DNA of 64,000 nucleotides from Acidovorax radicis N35 (GTDB lineage Bacteria; Pseudomonadota; Gammaproteobacteria; Burkholderiales; Burkholderiaceae_C). The position numbers were made by a program, and so were the translations under genes. Positions 7,971-17,037 of the stretch are shown in pieces. Numbering within the stretch: position 1 is the stretch's first letter; each line of letters opens with the position of its first letter. The stretch lies in assembly GCF_000204195.1 (NCBI RefSeq), contig NZ_AFBG01000018.1, positions 372,001-436,000 on the forward strand, read 5' to 3'. The notes beneath the pieces are model-generated. The model searched no databases, was not told where the DNA came from, and worked only from the letters and a program-made list of their open reading frames with translations.

Positions 7971-9466
7971 CATGCAAGCTGTTTGGCCGCCTCTTTGCCC
8001 GGAGGCACGGAGCGGGATTGGGCATCGCCCTGGGTCTGTTCCAGGGGCGTGCCTGGCAGCCACCGGCAGGCCAGCAGTCCCAGCAGCGCGACCGCCGCTG
8101 TAAATCCCCAAACCCACTGCAATGGGTGTGCCGCCGCGGCGCTGCTCACGGGCTGTTGAAGCGTCGAGGAGTGAAAAACGGTGCTGAACAGTCTGGTGAG
8201 CAGCGCCACACCCACAGCTCCGCCCAGGCTGCGCAGCATCACTGGTACGGCCGTGGCGATGCCTATGAGTTGCACCGGTGCTGTACGCTGAGACACCATG
8301 GTCACGATGGGAAACAGCAGACCAATGCCCGCACCAAGGGGCAGAAGACAGGCCGACAGTGCCAGTGGTTGGGTGGGTGTCAGTTCCATGGCCAGGGTCA
8401 GCAGCGCAAAGCCAGCGACCACGAGTACGCTTGCTGCTGTGCCGAGACCCCGCGCCGGAATGCGCGAGCGCAGCAGGCGACCGCTGGCAATGGCCGCGGC
8501 AGTCACTCCCGCCATCAATGGCAGCAAATGCCAGGCCGCCGTCGTAGGCGCCAGGTGCAGTGTGGTTTGCAGGTAGATGGGCATGAAAACGACCGCAACA
8601 TACAGCGCCAGACCCGTCACCAAGCTGATGGTGGCTGCTGCGGTATACATAGGCCGAGCAAACAAAGACAGGGGTACCAATGGATACTTGGCGTGCCGCT
8701 GCCGCAGCACAAAAGTGCTCGCGCTCAGTGCGCAAGCAATGCCCAACGTGCTGATAGACAGCCATGCAGGGAGTTGCAGGCGCTCGCGTTGTGTCATCAG
8801 CAAGGCGCTGCTCAGGGCGCCGGTGAGTAGCAGTGCACCGAGGTGGTCGATGGGCTTGCGTGGTTCTGGGAACGGATGGCGCAATGTGCTTGCCAGCACG
8901 GCAAATGCGGCCAGTGCGAGGGGCGCGTTGAGCCCGAACGCCCAGCGCCAGGAAAGGTGCTCGGTCAACCAACCGCCGGTGAGCGGCCCGAACATGGTTG
9001 CCACGCCATAGACCGCGCCCAAAAGCGCTTGATAGCGCCCCCGCTCCTGTGGCGGGGCCATGTCGGCCACAACGAGCATGGTCAGTGTCATCAGACCGCC
9101 GCCCCCAGCACCTTGAAGCGCCCTTGCCAGCACCAGTTGCAACATGCTTTGGCTGGCCGCGCAGGCCGTGGACCCGAGAAAGAACAGGGCGATGGCCAGC
9201 AGCAGCATGGTCTTTTTCCCGTGCACGTCGGCCATGCGGCCGTACAGTCCAATCACCACGGTGGCGGCGAGCAGGTATGCCGAGAACGTCCAGGCGGAGG
9301 GCAGGGTGCCCGGCAGGTCGCGTTGGATCAACGCAAGCGCAGTAGAGAGGATCGTTTGATCCAGCGCTGCCAAGACCAGCATGAGCATGAGCGCCACCAG
9401 GGATAGCGCGGTGGATCGGTAGGCTGGCGCAGAGAGGGAAGGGGTGGAGGAAGGCTGGTGTGACAT
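7970..9466 (-). CDS. DHA2-family (14-helix) MFS drug exporter
   Basis: Proton-driven inner-membrane exporter of 498 residues. Motif C-like and DHA2 hallmarks are visible: LVALMLMLVLAALDQTILSTA in helix 1, LYGRMADVHGKK (motif A loop), RALQGAGGGGLMTL and TGGWLTEHLSWRWAF. The frame is open far upstream of the ATG at 9466, but that ATG begins the usual short cytoplasmic arm. It is divergent from a LysR gene with only 68 bases between, so that regulator very probably controls it. Substrate is unknown; relatives export dyes, antibiotics and other drugs. The last codon overlaps the shared terminator. Confidence 0.9.
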   Translation of the reverse strand: MSHQPSSTPSLSAPAYRSTALSLVALMLMLVLAALDQTILSTALALIQRDLPGTLPSAWTFSAYLLAATVVIGLYGRMADVHGKKTMLLLAIALFFLGSTACAASQSMLQLVLARALQGAGGGGLMTLTMLVVADMAPPQERGRYQALLGAVYGVATMFGPLTGGWLTEHLSWRWAFGLNAPLALAAFAVLASTLRHPFPEPRKPIDHLGALLLTGALSSALLMTQRERLQLPAWLSISTLGIACALSASTFVLRQRHAKYPLVPLSLFARPMYTAAATISLVTGLALYVAVVFMPIYLQTTLHLAPTTAAWHLLPLMAGVTAAAIASGRLLRSRIPARGLGTAASVLVVAGFALLTLAMELTPTQPLALSACLLPLGAGIGLLFPIVTMVSQRTAPVQLIGIATAVPVMLRSLGGAVGVALLTRLFSTVFHSSTLQQPVSSAAAAHPLQWVWGFTAAVALLGLLACRWLPGTPLEQTQGDAQSRSVPPGKEAAKQLA

Positions 9467-9504
9467 GGGGCGGGAGTGTTCCCGTACACCAATGTTTTGT
9501 ACAG

Positions 9505-9530
9505 TGCAATGTATTGAATATACAGTTGCA
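9505..9530 (+). promoter_or_regulatory. Candidate LysR operator between exporter and regulator
   Basis: Nested symmetry: TGTAT-TGAAT-ATACA at 9510-9524, flanked by TGCAA (9505-9509) and TTGCA (9526-9530). It ends 4 bases before the LysR start codon. The position and the shape suit the recognition site of a LysR-type regulator acting on both divergent genes. Binding is inferred. Confidence 0.6.
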
Positions 9531-9534
9531 CAAA

Positions 9535-10473
9535 ATGAAACTTTACGACCTGAACCTGCTCGTGGCACTGGATGCGCTGCTTGCCACCGGCAGCGTGACT
9601 GCAGCAGCCGAGCGGGTGCATCTGAGTACGCCGGCCATGAGCCATGCGTTGGCGCGTATTCGCGAAGCGTTCGGTGATGAAATCTTGGTGCGGGCGGGGC
9701 GTAAGCTCGTGCCGACCCCGCGCGCCCTGGCGCTGGTCGAGCCAGTGCGCATGTTGCTGGCCCAGGCGCAGGCACTGCGTTCACCGGCAGACCGTGACGG
9801 CCTGCTGCAAGTGCGCAGGCATTTTGTGGTGCGAGCCCCCGAAGGCATTGCCGTCGTGTATGGCGCTGCCTTATCGCAGGCACTTGCGCAGGAGATGCCG
9901 CAGGCCAGCTTGCAGTTTCTGGCGGAGAGTCATAACGACCCCAGCGCTTTGAGAGAGGGGAGGGTGGACCTTGATGTGGGTATGTTCCGCAGCCGCGATC
10001 CAGAAACCGAGTGGGTAGAACTATCGCACCAGAAAGTGGTAGGCACGGCACGTATCGGCCATGCGCTGCTGGCCCAACCTGTCACTCCAATGCGCCTGGC
10101 GGCAGCGCGCCATGTGGGCGTAGCGCTACGCCCGGGCGAAACCAACCCGCTGGACGCAGCTCTGACTGCACTGGGCCTGCAACGTTTGGTGGCCTTGGTG
10201 GTGCCCAGCGCTTTTACGGCGTTGATTGCTGCGTCACGTTCAGACCTTGTCGCCTGTGTCCCGGAGCGCGTGGCACGTGCGATGGCACCCTCGCTCAAGC
10301 TGAATGTGTTTGTATTGCCTCTGCCGGTGGAATCCGACCCTATGCGCATGGCGTGGCATCCGCGCTATAGCGCCGATGCTGCACACCTCTGGTTGCGCGA
10401 CAACCTGATACGTGTGCTGGAGGACCCGATGCTCAAGGGCCCAACCGCGCGCGTTTCGCGCCGCCGCCTTTGA
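9535..10473 (+). CDS. LysR-family transcriptional regulator
   Basis: A 312-residue regulator. The N-terminal helix-turn-helix runs over about residues 5-63 (LYDLNLLVALDALLATGSVT ... LSTPAMSHALARIREAFGDE), followed by the periplasmic-binding-like effector domain. The start at ATG 9535 places the typical MKLYDLNLL at the N-terminus; longer frames upstream run through the operator and are not needed. It is transcribed away from the DHA2 exporter. The NodD/SyrM-like wording of the HTH (LVxLDALLxxxSVTxAAxRxxLSxPAMSxALxRxR) suggests response to an aromatic compound, but that is family lore, not evidence from this gene. Confidence 0.9.
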   Translation: MKLYDLNLLVALDALLATGSVTAAAERVHLSTPAMSHALARIREAFGDEILVRAGRKLVPTPRALALVEPVRMLLAQAQALRSPADRDGLLQVRRHFVVRAPEGIAVVYGAALSQALAQEMPQASLQFLAESHNDPSALREGRVDLDVGMFRSRDPETEWVELSHQKVVGTARIGHALLAQPVTPMRLAAARHVGVALRPGETNPLDAALTALGLQRLVALVVPSAFTALIAASRSDLVACVPERVARAMAPSLKLNVFVLPLPVESDPMRMAWHPRYSADAAHLWLRDNLIRVLEDPMLKGPTARVSRRRL

Positions 10474-10548
10474 CGACATGGCACCGATGTGGCTGCTTCC
10501 GACGCAGACCAAGCAACTGGAACATCAGTTTGAAAGAGCCTTGATCTC

Positions 10549-10992
10549 TCAGCGCAGGACTAGCACCGGAATGTGCGAATGCGTCAGCACATGCTGCGTT
10601 TCACTGCCCAGCAACAGGCGCTTGAGGCCCTTGCGGCCGTGGGAAGCCATCACGATCAGGTCGCACTTGTGCTTCTTGGCGGCCGAGATGATGGCTTCGG
10701 CCACGAGGTCGGATTTGGCGATGACGGCCTTGACTGTCACCCCCTGGGCGCCGCCCTGGGCTTTCACGCCATCGACCATGGCCTGGGCTGCGTCGCCCCA
10801 TTGCGATTCGATGCGTTTCACGTCATTCGTATCGACGGGCATGCCGCCTTCGAAGTAGCTGCGTGGGTAGCGTGGCACCACCTTGAGGGCTACCGCAGAT
10901 GCGCCGGTGAGGGCGGCCAGGGACAGCCCATGTTCCACGGCCTTGTCCGAGAGGGGTGAGCCGTCCGTTGCGATCAGGATGCGCTTGTACAT
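10549..10992 (-). CDS. Universal stress protein UspA family
   Basis: Cytoplasmic 147-residue single-domain stress protein. The N-terminal strand MYKRILIATDGSPLSDKA and the C-terminal ATP-binding pattern GLKRLLLGSETQHVLTHS followed by IPVLVLR point to the ATP-binding subclass. The start at 10992 is preceded by a clear GAGGAGA ribosome site; a slightly longer frame was rejected. An FNR box at 11047-11060 is centred 41.5 bases before a plausible start site near 11012, with TAAGCT as -10 (11025 to 11020). That is class II geometry for FNR activation, as known for anaerobic Usp proteins of Pseudomonas. Confidence 0.93.
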   Translation of the reverse strand: MYKRILIATDGSPLSDKAVEHGLSLAALTGASAVALKVVPRYPRSYFEGGMPVDTNDVKRIESQWGDAAQAMVDGVKAQGGAQGVTVKAVIAKSDLVAEAIISAAKKHKCDLIVMASHGRKGLKRLLLGSETQHVLTHSHIPVLVLR

Positions 10993-11046
10993 AAAAGATC
11001 TCCTCAAAGTGATGGAACGAGCTTAGGATGAATCATGTTCCGGGAC

Positions 11047-11060
11047 TTGATGCAGGTCAA
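11047..11060. promoter_or_regulatory. FNR/ANR box between uspA and ccoI
   Basis: TTGATGCAGGTCAA, one mismatch from the symmetric TTGAT-N4-ATCAA consensus. Spacing fits activation of uspA on the minus strand. For ccoI the centre lies about 41 bases before its start codon, so a role there is less clear. Confidence 0.75.
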
Positions 11061-11094
11061 TGTACGTGTCATGTCCGAACGATAGGCTTGAACC

Positions 11095-13578
11095 ATGTCA
11101 ATGTTTCGACCCGGTGCGCCGGCCCCATCCCCGGTGCATGCGCTTGGTGCTGTCCCTGGTGCGGAGCCCCCCGCGCAGGCCATGCTGCTGGATGATCCGC
11201 AGGAGTGGTCGGCGTTCGGTCGCCCCCTTGCGCCAGCAGACAAGGCACCCGCAGATCCTGCCACTTGCGCCTGGGACTCCCACGTGGTGCTGGAGGGGAT
11301 GCACTGCGCGGCCTGCGCGCTCACTATTGAGGATGCCCTGCGGAGGGTGCCTGGCGTATTGCAGGCAGACGTGAGTGCCGCCACGCGCCGCGCGCGTGTG
11401 GTGTGGCAACCCTCGCAGGTGCAGCCCTCGCAGTGGATGGAGGCCGTGCACAAGGCGGGCTACCGGGCCATGCCCGCCATGGATGCCTTTGTCCGCGAGC
11501 AGCGCCAGCGCGAGAGCCGCCGCGCCCTGTGGCGCTGGCTGGTGGCAGGCTTTTGCATGATGCAGGTGATGATGTATGCGTGGCCCGCGTATGTGGCGCA
11601 GCCCGGGGACTTGACGGGCGAGATGGAGCAACTGCTGCGCTGGGCCTCATGGGTCATCACGCTGCCCATGGTGGTGTTTTCGTGCGGCCCCTTTTTTGCC
11701 AGCGCGCTGCGCGACGTCAGGCAGCGCCGGGTGAGTATGGACTTGCCCGTGGCGCTGGGCATGGCCATCACCTTTGTCGTGAGCACTGCGGGCACCTTCG
11801 ACCCCGCGGGCATCTTTGGCAAGGAGGTGTACTACGACTCTTTGACCATGTTTGTCTTCTTCCTGCTTACCGGACGCTGGTTGGAGCTGCGCCTGCGCGA
11901 CCGCACGGCCGGTGCGCTGGAGGCTGTGATGAACCGCCTGCCCGACAGCGTGGAGCGGCGTGCGGCCGATGGCAGCTTTGTGCGCGTGGCCACGCGCCGC
12001 GTCGTGGTGGGTGACACCATTCGCGTGTTGCCGGGTGAGGCGTTTCCGGCCGATGGGCGCATCACCCTGGGCAACACCCATGCGGATGAATCCTTGCTGA
12101 CGGGTGAGTCCACCCCCGTGGCGCGCGCTGAGGGCAGCGTGGTCACGGCGGGCAGCTACAACCTGCAGGCGCCGGTGGAGGTGCATGTAGAAGGCACGGG
12201 CGGGCAGACCCGCTTTGCGCAGATCGTGGCGCTTATGGAAAGCGCGTCGTTGCAGAAGCCACGCCTTGCCCAATTGGCTGACCGCATTGCCCGCCCCTTT
12301 TTGCTGGCGGTGCTGGCGGCGGCGGGCTTGGCTGCGGTGTACTGGTGGCCGTCTGACCCAGGGCATGCGCTCATGGTGGCGGTGGCCGTGCTCATCGTCA
12401 CCTGCCCCTGTGCGCTGTCGCTGGCGACCCCGGTGGCGATGCTGACGGCCGCTGGCACGCTGGCACGCCACGGCGTGTTGGTGCGCAACCTGCAAGGGCT
12501 GGAGGCGCTGGCCCGCGTGGACACCGTGGTGTTCGACAAGACCGGGACGCTCACGCGGGACGGCATGGCGCTGCGGGCCGTGCGCACGGCCAGTGGGTGG
12601 ACCGCCGAGGAAACGCTGTTCCTGGCTGCTTCCCTGGCGCGCCACTCGATGCACCCGGCATCGCGCGCGGTGGCGGCGGCCGCTACGGCGAGTGATGGTC
12701 GCTGGGGGGTGGCTGGTTTGCAGGAGGAAGCGGGGTTGGGTTTGGTAGCCATGGTGTGCGACACCAGGAACGCAGTCCAGCCCGCGCGCAAGGTCCGACT
12801 CGGATCTGCGCACCACGCAGGCGTGGCGGCGGACGATGCCAGTACCGCGCTGCAGGTGGTGCTGTCGGAACAACATGCCGATGGCCCGGTGTCAGAGCTG
12901 GCCCGTTTCGACCTGGTGGAAGACCTGCGCCTTGAGGCGCCCGCCGTGGTGGCTGCGCTGGAGCAGGGTGGCGTGGCGGTGCAATTGCTGTCGGGCGACC
13001 GCATGGGCGCGGTGCAGCGTGTGGCGGCACAGGCAGGCATTGCGCAGGCGGCGGGCGAGTGCACGCCGCAGGGCAAGCTGGCTGCATTGCAGGCGCTGCA
13101 GGCTGCTGGCCACCAGGTGGCCATGGTGGGCGACGGTTTGAACGATGGCCCGGTGCTGGCCGGTGCGCACGTGTCCTTTGCGTTTGGCCGCGCAGTGCCG
13201 CTGGCGCAGTCGCAGGCCGATTTTGTGGTGCTGGGCGACAGCCTGGCTTTGGTGCCACAGACCGTGCTGCTGGCGCGCCGCACCTTGCGCGTGGTGCGCC
13301 AGAACCTGTGGTGGGCGGCGGGCTACAACGCGTTGTGCGTTCCGCTGGCGGTGTTGGGCTGGATGCCTGCCTGGCTGGCCGGGCTGGGCATGGCGCTGAG
13401 CTCATTGTTGGTGGTGCTCAATGCGGCACGTCTCGCACGTGACCTGCCTCCGCTGCCCGGGATGCAGGAGATGCCACGGAAGGAGGAGGGGGCTCTGTCT
13501 CCTTCCTCAGTCCTTTCTGCCAGCAGCGCATTGCAGCCGTCCCTGGATCTTTCGAAGACAACCCTGGAGCCTGTCTGA
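11095..13578 (+). CDS. ccoI: cbb3-oxidase copper-loading P1B-type ATPase CcoI
   Basis: Exports or delivers copper across the inner membrane for assembly of cbb3 cytochrome oxidase. The 827 residues contain an N-terminal metal-binding domain with GMHCAACALTIEDAL, eight expected helices, the transmembrane CPCALS motif, the phosphorylation motif DKTGTLT and the hinge GDGLNDGPVL. A short Pro/Ala-rich leader precedes the metal domain. Its stop overlaps ccoS by one base, and ccoN follows after 64 bases, the standard Burkholderiales order. Start ATG 11095 is the first in frame after the divergent promoter region; ATG codons slightly downstream are possible. Confidence 0.95.
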   Translation: MSMFRPGAPAPSPVHALGAVPGAEPPAQAMLLDDPQEWSAFGRPLAPADKAPADPATCAWDSHVVLEGMHCAACALTIEDALRRVPGVLQADVSAATRRARVVWQPSQVQPSQWMEAVHKAGYRAMPAMDAFVREQRQRESRRALWRWLVAGFCMMQVMMYAWPAYVAQPGDLTGEMEQLLRWASWVITLPMVVFSCGPFFASALRDVRQRRVSMDLPVALGMAITFVVSTAGTFDPAGIFGKEVYYDSLTMFVFFLLTGRWLELRLRDRTAGALEAVMNRLPDSVERRAADGSFVRVATRRVVVGDTIRVLPGEAFPADGRITLGNTHADESLLTGESTPVARAEGSVVTAGSYNLQAPVEVHVEGTGGQTRFAQIVALMESASLQKPRLAQLADRIARPFLLAVLAAAGLAAVYWWPSDPGHALMVAVAVLIVTCPCALSLATPVAMLTAAGTLARHGVLVRNLQGLEALARVDTVVFDKTGTLTRDGMALRAVRTASGWTAEETLFLAASLARHSMHPASRAVAAAATASDGRWGVAGLQEEAGLGLVAMVCDTRNAVQPARKVRLGSAHHAGVAADDASTALQVVLSEQHADGPVSELARFDLVEDLRLEAPAVVAALEQGGVAVQLLSGDRMGAVQRVAAQAGIAQAAGECTPQGKLAALQALQAAGHQVAMVGDGLNDGPVLAGAHVSFAFGRAVPLAQSQADFVVLGDSLALVPQTVLLARRTLRVVRQNLWWAAGYNALCVPLAVLGWMPAWLAGLGMALSSLLVVLNAARLARDLPPLPGMQEMPRKEEGALSPSSVLSASSALQPSLDLSKTTLEPV

Positions 13579-13715
13579 TGGACATCCTTTATCTCCTGAT
13601 TCCGCTGTCTGTGATGCTGGTTCTTTTGATTCTGGGAGGGCTGTGGTGGGCGGTGTACCACGGCCAGTTCGAGAGCGTGGAACAAGAGGGCGAGCGCATT
13701 CTCCGAGACGGTTGA
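13578..13715 (+). CDS. ccoS: cbb3 oxidase maturation protein CcoS
   Basis: A 45-residue single-helix membrane protein needed for haem and copper incorporation into cbb3 oxidase. It begins at the TGATG overlap with ccoI. Residues 3-27 form one hydrophobic helix ([19 protein letters not shown]), then comes the family segment [13 protein letters not shown] and a short acidic tail. Size and position next to ccoI match CcoS. The last codons overlap the FNR box that drives ccoN. Confidence 0.93.
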   Translation: MDILYLLIPLSVMLVLLILGGLWWAVYHGQFESVEQEGERILRDG

Positions 13716-13725
13716 CTTGTGTCAA
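13712..13725 (+). promoter_or_regulatory. FNR/ANR box before ccoN
   Basis: TTGACTTGTGTCAA, a perfect inverted repeat TTGAC-N4-GTCAA. It lies 55 bases before the ccoN start, where FNR would switch on the oxidase operon at low oxygen. Confidence 0.85.
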
Positions 13726-13779
13726 TGCCCGATAGCCCCGACTGCAACAAACTCTTACTGCATTACAAAGAGGTGCCCG

Positions 13780-15219
13780 ATGGATTCTCCAAAAACAAGT
13801 GCTGCGCACTACAACGATACGGTGGTGCGGCAGTTTTCTATCATGGCCGTGGTTTGGGGGGTGGTTGGCATGCTGGTGGGCGTCATCATTGCCGCCCAAC
13901 TTGCCTGGCCTGAGCTCAACTTCGGCATTCCGTGGCTCAGCTATGGGCGCTTGCGCCCGCTGCACACCAACGCGGTGATCTTCGCGTTCGGCGGCTGCGC
14001 GCTGTTCGCCACCAGCTATTACGTCGTGCAGCGCACGAGCCAGGTCCGCCTGTTCGCCGGGCCGCTTGCGGCGTTCACGTTTTGGGGTTGGCAGCTGGTC
14101 ATCGTGGCCGCAGCCATCAGCCTGCCGCTGGGCTACACGTCCGGCAAGGAATACGCAGAACTTGAATGGCCCATCGACATCCTGATCACGCTGGTCTGGG
14201 TGTCCTACGCCATCGTGTTCTTTGGCACGATCGGCGTGCGCAAGGTCAAACATATCTACGTGGCCAATTGGTTCTTCGGCGCGTTCATCCTGGCCGTGGC
14301 TTTGCTGCATGTGGTCAACAGCGCTGCGATTCCTGCAGGCTTCATGAAGAGCTACTCGGCCTATGCCGGTGTGCAGGACGCCATGGTGCAGTGGTGGTAT
14401 GGGCACAATGCGGTGGGCTTTTTCCTGACCGCTGGTTTCCTCGGGATGATGTACTACTTCATCCCCAAGCAGGCAGGCCGTCCGGTGTACAGCTACCGCC
14501 TGTCCATCGTGCACTTCTGGGCGCTGATCTTCACGTACATGTGGGCCGGCCCCCATCACCTGCACTACACCGCGCTGCCCGACTGGACGCAATCGGTGGG
14601 CATGGTGTTCTCGCTGATCCTGCTGGCCCCCAGCTGGGGCGGGATGATCAACGGTGTGATGACGCTGTCGGGCGCCTGGCACAAGCTGCGCGACGACCCT
14701 ATCCTGCGCTTCCTGATCGTGTCGCTGTCGTTCTACGGCATGTCCACGTTCGAAGGTCCGATGATGTCCATCAAGACCGTCAACGCCCTCAGTCACTACA
14801 CGGACTGGACCGTGGGCCACGTGCACTCGGGTGCGCTGGGCTGGGTGGGCCTCATCTCCATGGGCTCGCTGTACTACCTGGTGCCCCGCCTGTTCGGCCG
14901 CGAAAAAATGCACTCCATCAAGGCAATCGAGCTGCACTTCTGGATGGCCACCATCGGCATCGTGCTGTACATCGCCGCGATGTGGATCGCTGGTGTGATG
15001 CAGGGCCTGATGTGGCGCGCCATCAACCCCGACGGCACGCTCACCTACACCTTTGTGGAAAGCGTGAAGGCGACCTATCCGTTCTATGTGATCCGTGTGG
15101 CCGGTGGTCTGCTGTACCTGGGCGGCATGGTAGTGATGGCCTGGAACGTGTGGGTGACTGCGATCTCCGGCCGTTCGGTCAAGGTGGCGATCCCTGCCGT
15201 GAATGCGGCCCACGCCTGA
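13780..15219 (+). CDS. ccoN: cbb3 cytochrome c oxidase subunit I
   Basis: Catalytic subunit with the high-spin haem b3-CuB oxygen-reducing centre in the inner membrane. The 479 residues form about 12 helices. Histidines at [46 protein letters not shown] and the paired haem-ligand region [14 protein letters not shown] are where the family has its haem and copper ligands. ATG 13780 follows an AAAGAGG site and gives the usual short N-terminus; the longer open frame upstream reads through the promoter. It heads the ccoNOQP operon. Confidence 0.97.
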   Translation: MDSPKTSAAHYNDTVVRQFSIMAVVWGVVGMLVGVIIAAQLAWPELNFGIPWLSYGRLRPLHTNAVIFAFGGCALFATSYYVVQRTSQVRLFAGPLAAFTFWGWQLVIVAAAISLPLGYTSGKEYAELEWPIDILITLVWVSYAIVFFGTIGVRKVKHIYVANWFFGAFILAVALLHVVNSAAIPAGFMKSYSAYAGVQDAMVQWWYGHNAVGFFLTAGFLGMMYYFIPKQAGRPVYSYRLSIVHFWALIFTYMWAGPHHLHYTALPDWTQSVGMVFSLILLAPSWGGMINGVMTLSGAWHKLRDDPILRFLIVSLSFYGMSTFEGPMMSIKTVNALSHYTDWTVGHVHSGALGWVGLISMGSLYYLVPRLFGREKMHSIKAIELHFWMATIGIVLYIAAMWIAGVMQGLMWRAINPDGTLTYTFVESVKATYPFYVIRVAGGLLYLGGMVVMAWNVWVTAISGRSVKVAIPAVNAAHA

Positions 15220-15236
15220 GCCGAAGGAGATAACTC

Positions 15237-15869
15237 ATGTCTAACAACAACCCATCGAATTCGACCGGCTTCTCCCATGAAAAGGTGGAGACCAACAACT
15301 TCCTGATGATCGTGCTGATCCTGCTGGTGATCGCCATTGGTGGCCTCGTAGAGATCGTTCCGCTGTTCTTCCAGAAGTCTACGACTGAAGCGGTCAAGGG
15401 TGTCGAGCCCTACAACGCCATGCAACTGGTGGGCCGTGACATCTACATCCGTGAAGGTTGCTACAACTGCCACTCGCAGATGATCCGCCCCTTCCGCGCT
15501 GAAACGCTGCGCTACGGGCATTACTCGGTGGCGGGTGAGTTTGTGTATGACCACCCCTTCCAATGGGGCAGCAAGCGCACGGGCCCCGATCTGCACCGCG
15601 TAGGGGGCAAGTACAGCGATGAATGGCATCGCATCCACCTGAACAATCCGCGCGACGTGGTGCCCGAGTCGAACATGCCCGCCTACCCCTGGTTGGAAAA
15701 AAATGCCGTGGAACCCGCCAGTGTGGCCCCCCGCATGAAGGCCTTGCGCACGGTGGGGGTGCCTTACACCGACGAGCAGATCGCTGCATCTGCCGCCGAC
15801 GTCAAGGGCAAGACCGAGATGGAAGCGCTGATCGCGTATCTGCAAGTCATGGGCCGCGCGCTCAAGTAA
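15237..15869 (+). CDS. ccoO: cbb3 cytochrome c oxidase subunit II (mono-haem)
   Basis: Membrane-anchored c-type cytochrome of 210 residues that passes electrons to CcoN. One N-terminal helix ([19 protein letters not shown]) anchors the periplasmic domain. The single haem-attachment motif [12 protein letters not shown] is at about residue 77, and the methionine of SNMPAYPWL is the likely distal ligand. AAGGAGA precedes the start. It is 17 bases after ccoN. Confidence 0.97.
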   Translation: MSNNNPSNSTGFSHEKVETNNFLMIVLILLVIAIGGLVEIVPLFFQKSTTEAVKGVEPYNAMQLVGRDIYIREGCYNCHSQMIRPFRAETLRYGHYSVAGEFVYDHPFQWGSKRTGPDLHRVGGKYSDEWHRIHLNNPRDVVPESNMPAYPWLEKNAVEPASVAPRMKALRTVGVPYTDEQIAASAADVKGKTEMEALIAYLQVMGRALK

Positions 15870-15881
15870 AGGAGATTCGCC

Positions 15882-16019
15882 ATGGACATCACCACCATGC
15901 GCATCGTTGCCACGCTGGCATCGATGGCCTGCTTTGTCGGCATTTGGGTCTGGGCCTATCGGGGCCGCAACAAGGCCCGGTTTGACGAGGCCGCGCGGCT
16001 GCCCTTTGAACAAGATTGA
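15882..16019 (+). CDS. ccoQ: cbb3 oxidase small subunit CcoQ
   Basis: A 45-residue membrane peptide that stabilises the core complex. One helix (about residues 7-26, VATLASMACFVGIWVWAY) is followed by the family tail RGRNKARFDEAARLPF. AAGGAG precedes the start. It sits between ccoO and ccoP, as usual. Confidence 0.95.
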   Translation: MDITTMRIVATLASMACFVGIWVWAYRGRNKARFDEAARLPFEQD

Positions 16020-16042
16020 TCCCACCAGAACGAGAACACCCC

Positions 16043-16945
16043 ATGAGTGACTTCACCAGCAATTTCTGGTCGGTCTTTGTGACCACACTGACCCTGGTCG
16101 GCATCATCGCCTGCGGCATCCTGCTGTGGATGGCGGGCCGCAAGAAGGTGATGGCCACCGCCGACAACACCACTGGCCACGTCTGGGACGAGGACCTGGT
16201 CGAGATGAACAACCCCCTGCCGCGCTGGTGGGTGTGGTTGTTCGTCATCACCATCGTCTTCGGCTTTGGCTATTTGGCGGCCTACCCAGGTCTCGGCAGC
16301 TTTACCGGCAAGCTCAACTGGACGCAAAAGGGCGAATACGAAGCCGAGATGGCCAAAGCCAAGACCGAACTGGAGCCGCTGTATGCCCGCTTCACTTCGA
16401 TGAAGCCGGAAGACATTGCCAAGGACCCACAGGCACAGGCCATTGGCGAGCGCCTGTTCATGAACAACTGTGCGCAATGCCATGGCTCGGATGCCCGGGG
16501 TAGCAAGGGCTTCCCCAATCTGGCCGACGGCGATTGGCTTCATGGCGGCGTGCCCGAGAAGATCCGGGAAACGATCGAGAAAGGTCGCGTCGGCAACATG
16601 CCTCCCATGGCTGCGGCAGTGGGTTCCCCTGAAGATGTGCGCAATCTCTCACACTATGTGCTGAGTCTGTCTGGTAGCCCCCACGATTCGCTGCGTGCTT
16701 CGCTGGGCAAGTCCAAGTTCACGGCATGCGCAGCCTGCCACGGAATGGATGGCAAGGGCAATCAGGCACTGGGTGCCCCGAATCTCACAGATGACATCTG
16801 GCTGCATGGCTGGGGCGAGGCGGCCATTACTGCCATGGTCAACAACGGCAAGGTCAACCAGATGCCCGCTCAGGCGGACAAGCTCACAGAAGCTCAGATC
16901 GGTGTACTGTCGGCCTACGTCTGGGGCCTGTCGAACGGCAAGTAG
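16043..16945 (+). CDS. ccoP: cbb3 cytochrome c oxidase subunit III (di-haem)
   Basis: Di-haem c-type electron-entry subunit of 300 residues. The N-terminal helices and the FixP_N region (DNTTGHVWDEDLVEMNNPLPRW, a family landmark) precede two cytochrome c domains with CAQCHGSD and CAACHGMD. I start at ATG 16043 (MSDFTSNFW), the common CcoP beginning, and not at an alternative codon nine residues earlier that overlaps ccoQ. Confidence 0.96.
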   Translation: MSDFTSNFWSVFVTTLTLVGIIACGILLWMAGRKKVMATADNTTGHVWDEDLVEMNNPLPRWWVWLFVITIVFGFGYLAAYPGLGSFTGKLNWTQKGEYEAEMAKAKTELEPLYARFTSMKPEDIAKDPQAQAIGERLFMNNCAQCHGSDARGSKGFPNLADGDWLHGGVPEKIRETIEKGRVGNMPPMAAAVGSPEDVRNLSHYVLSLSGSPHDSLRASLGKSKFTACAACHGMDGKGNQALGAPNLTDDIWLHGWGEAAITAMVNNGKVNQMPAQADKLTEAQIGVLSAYVWGLSNGK

Positions 16946-17037
16946 GCGCCCTGCACGTTAAACCTTGGACGGTACTTTGGTGCCGCTCCAAGGATTGTTT
17001 GAACTGAGTACTTCGAAGCAAACGGATCGACACCACC

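Noticed and set aside
10371-10381. CGCTATAGCG as a seventh copy of the dispersed repeat
   Set aside because: Only the short terminal palindrome matches; the GGCGCTT block and the low-GC spacing are missing.
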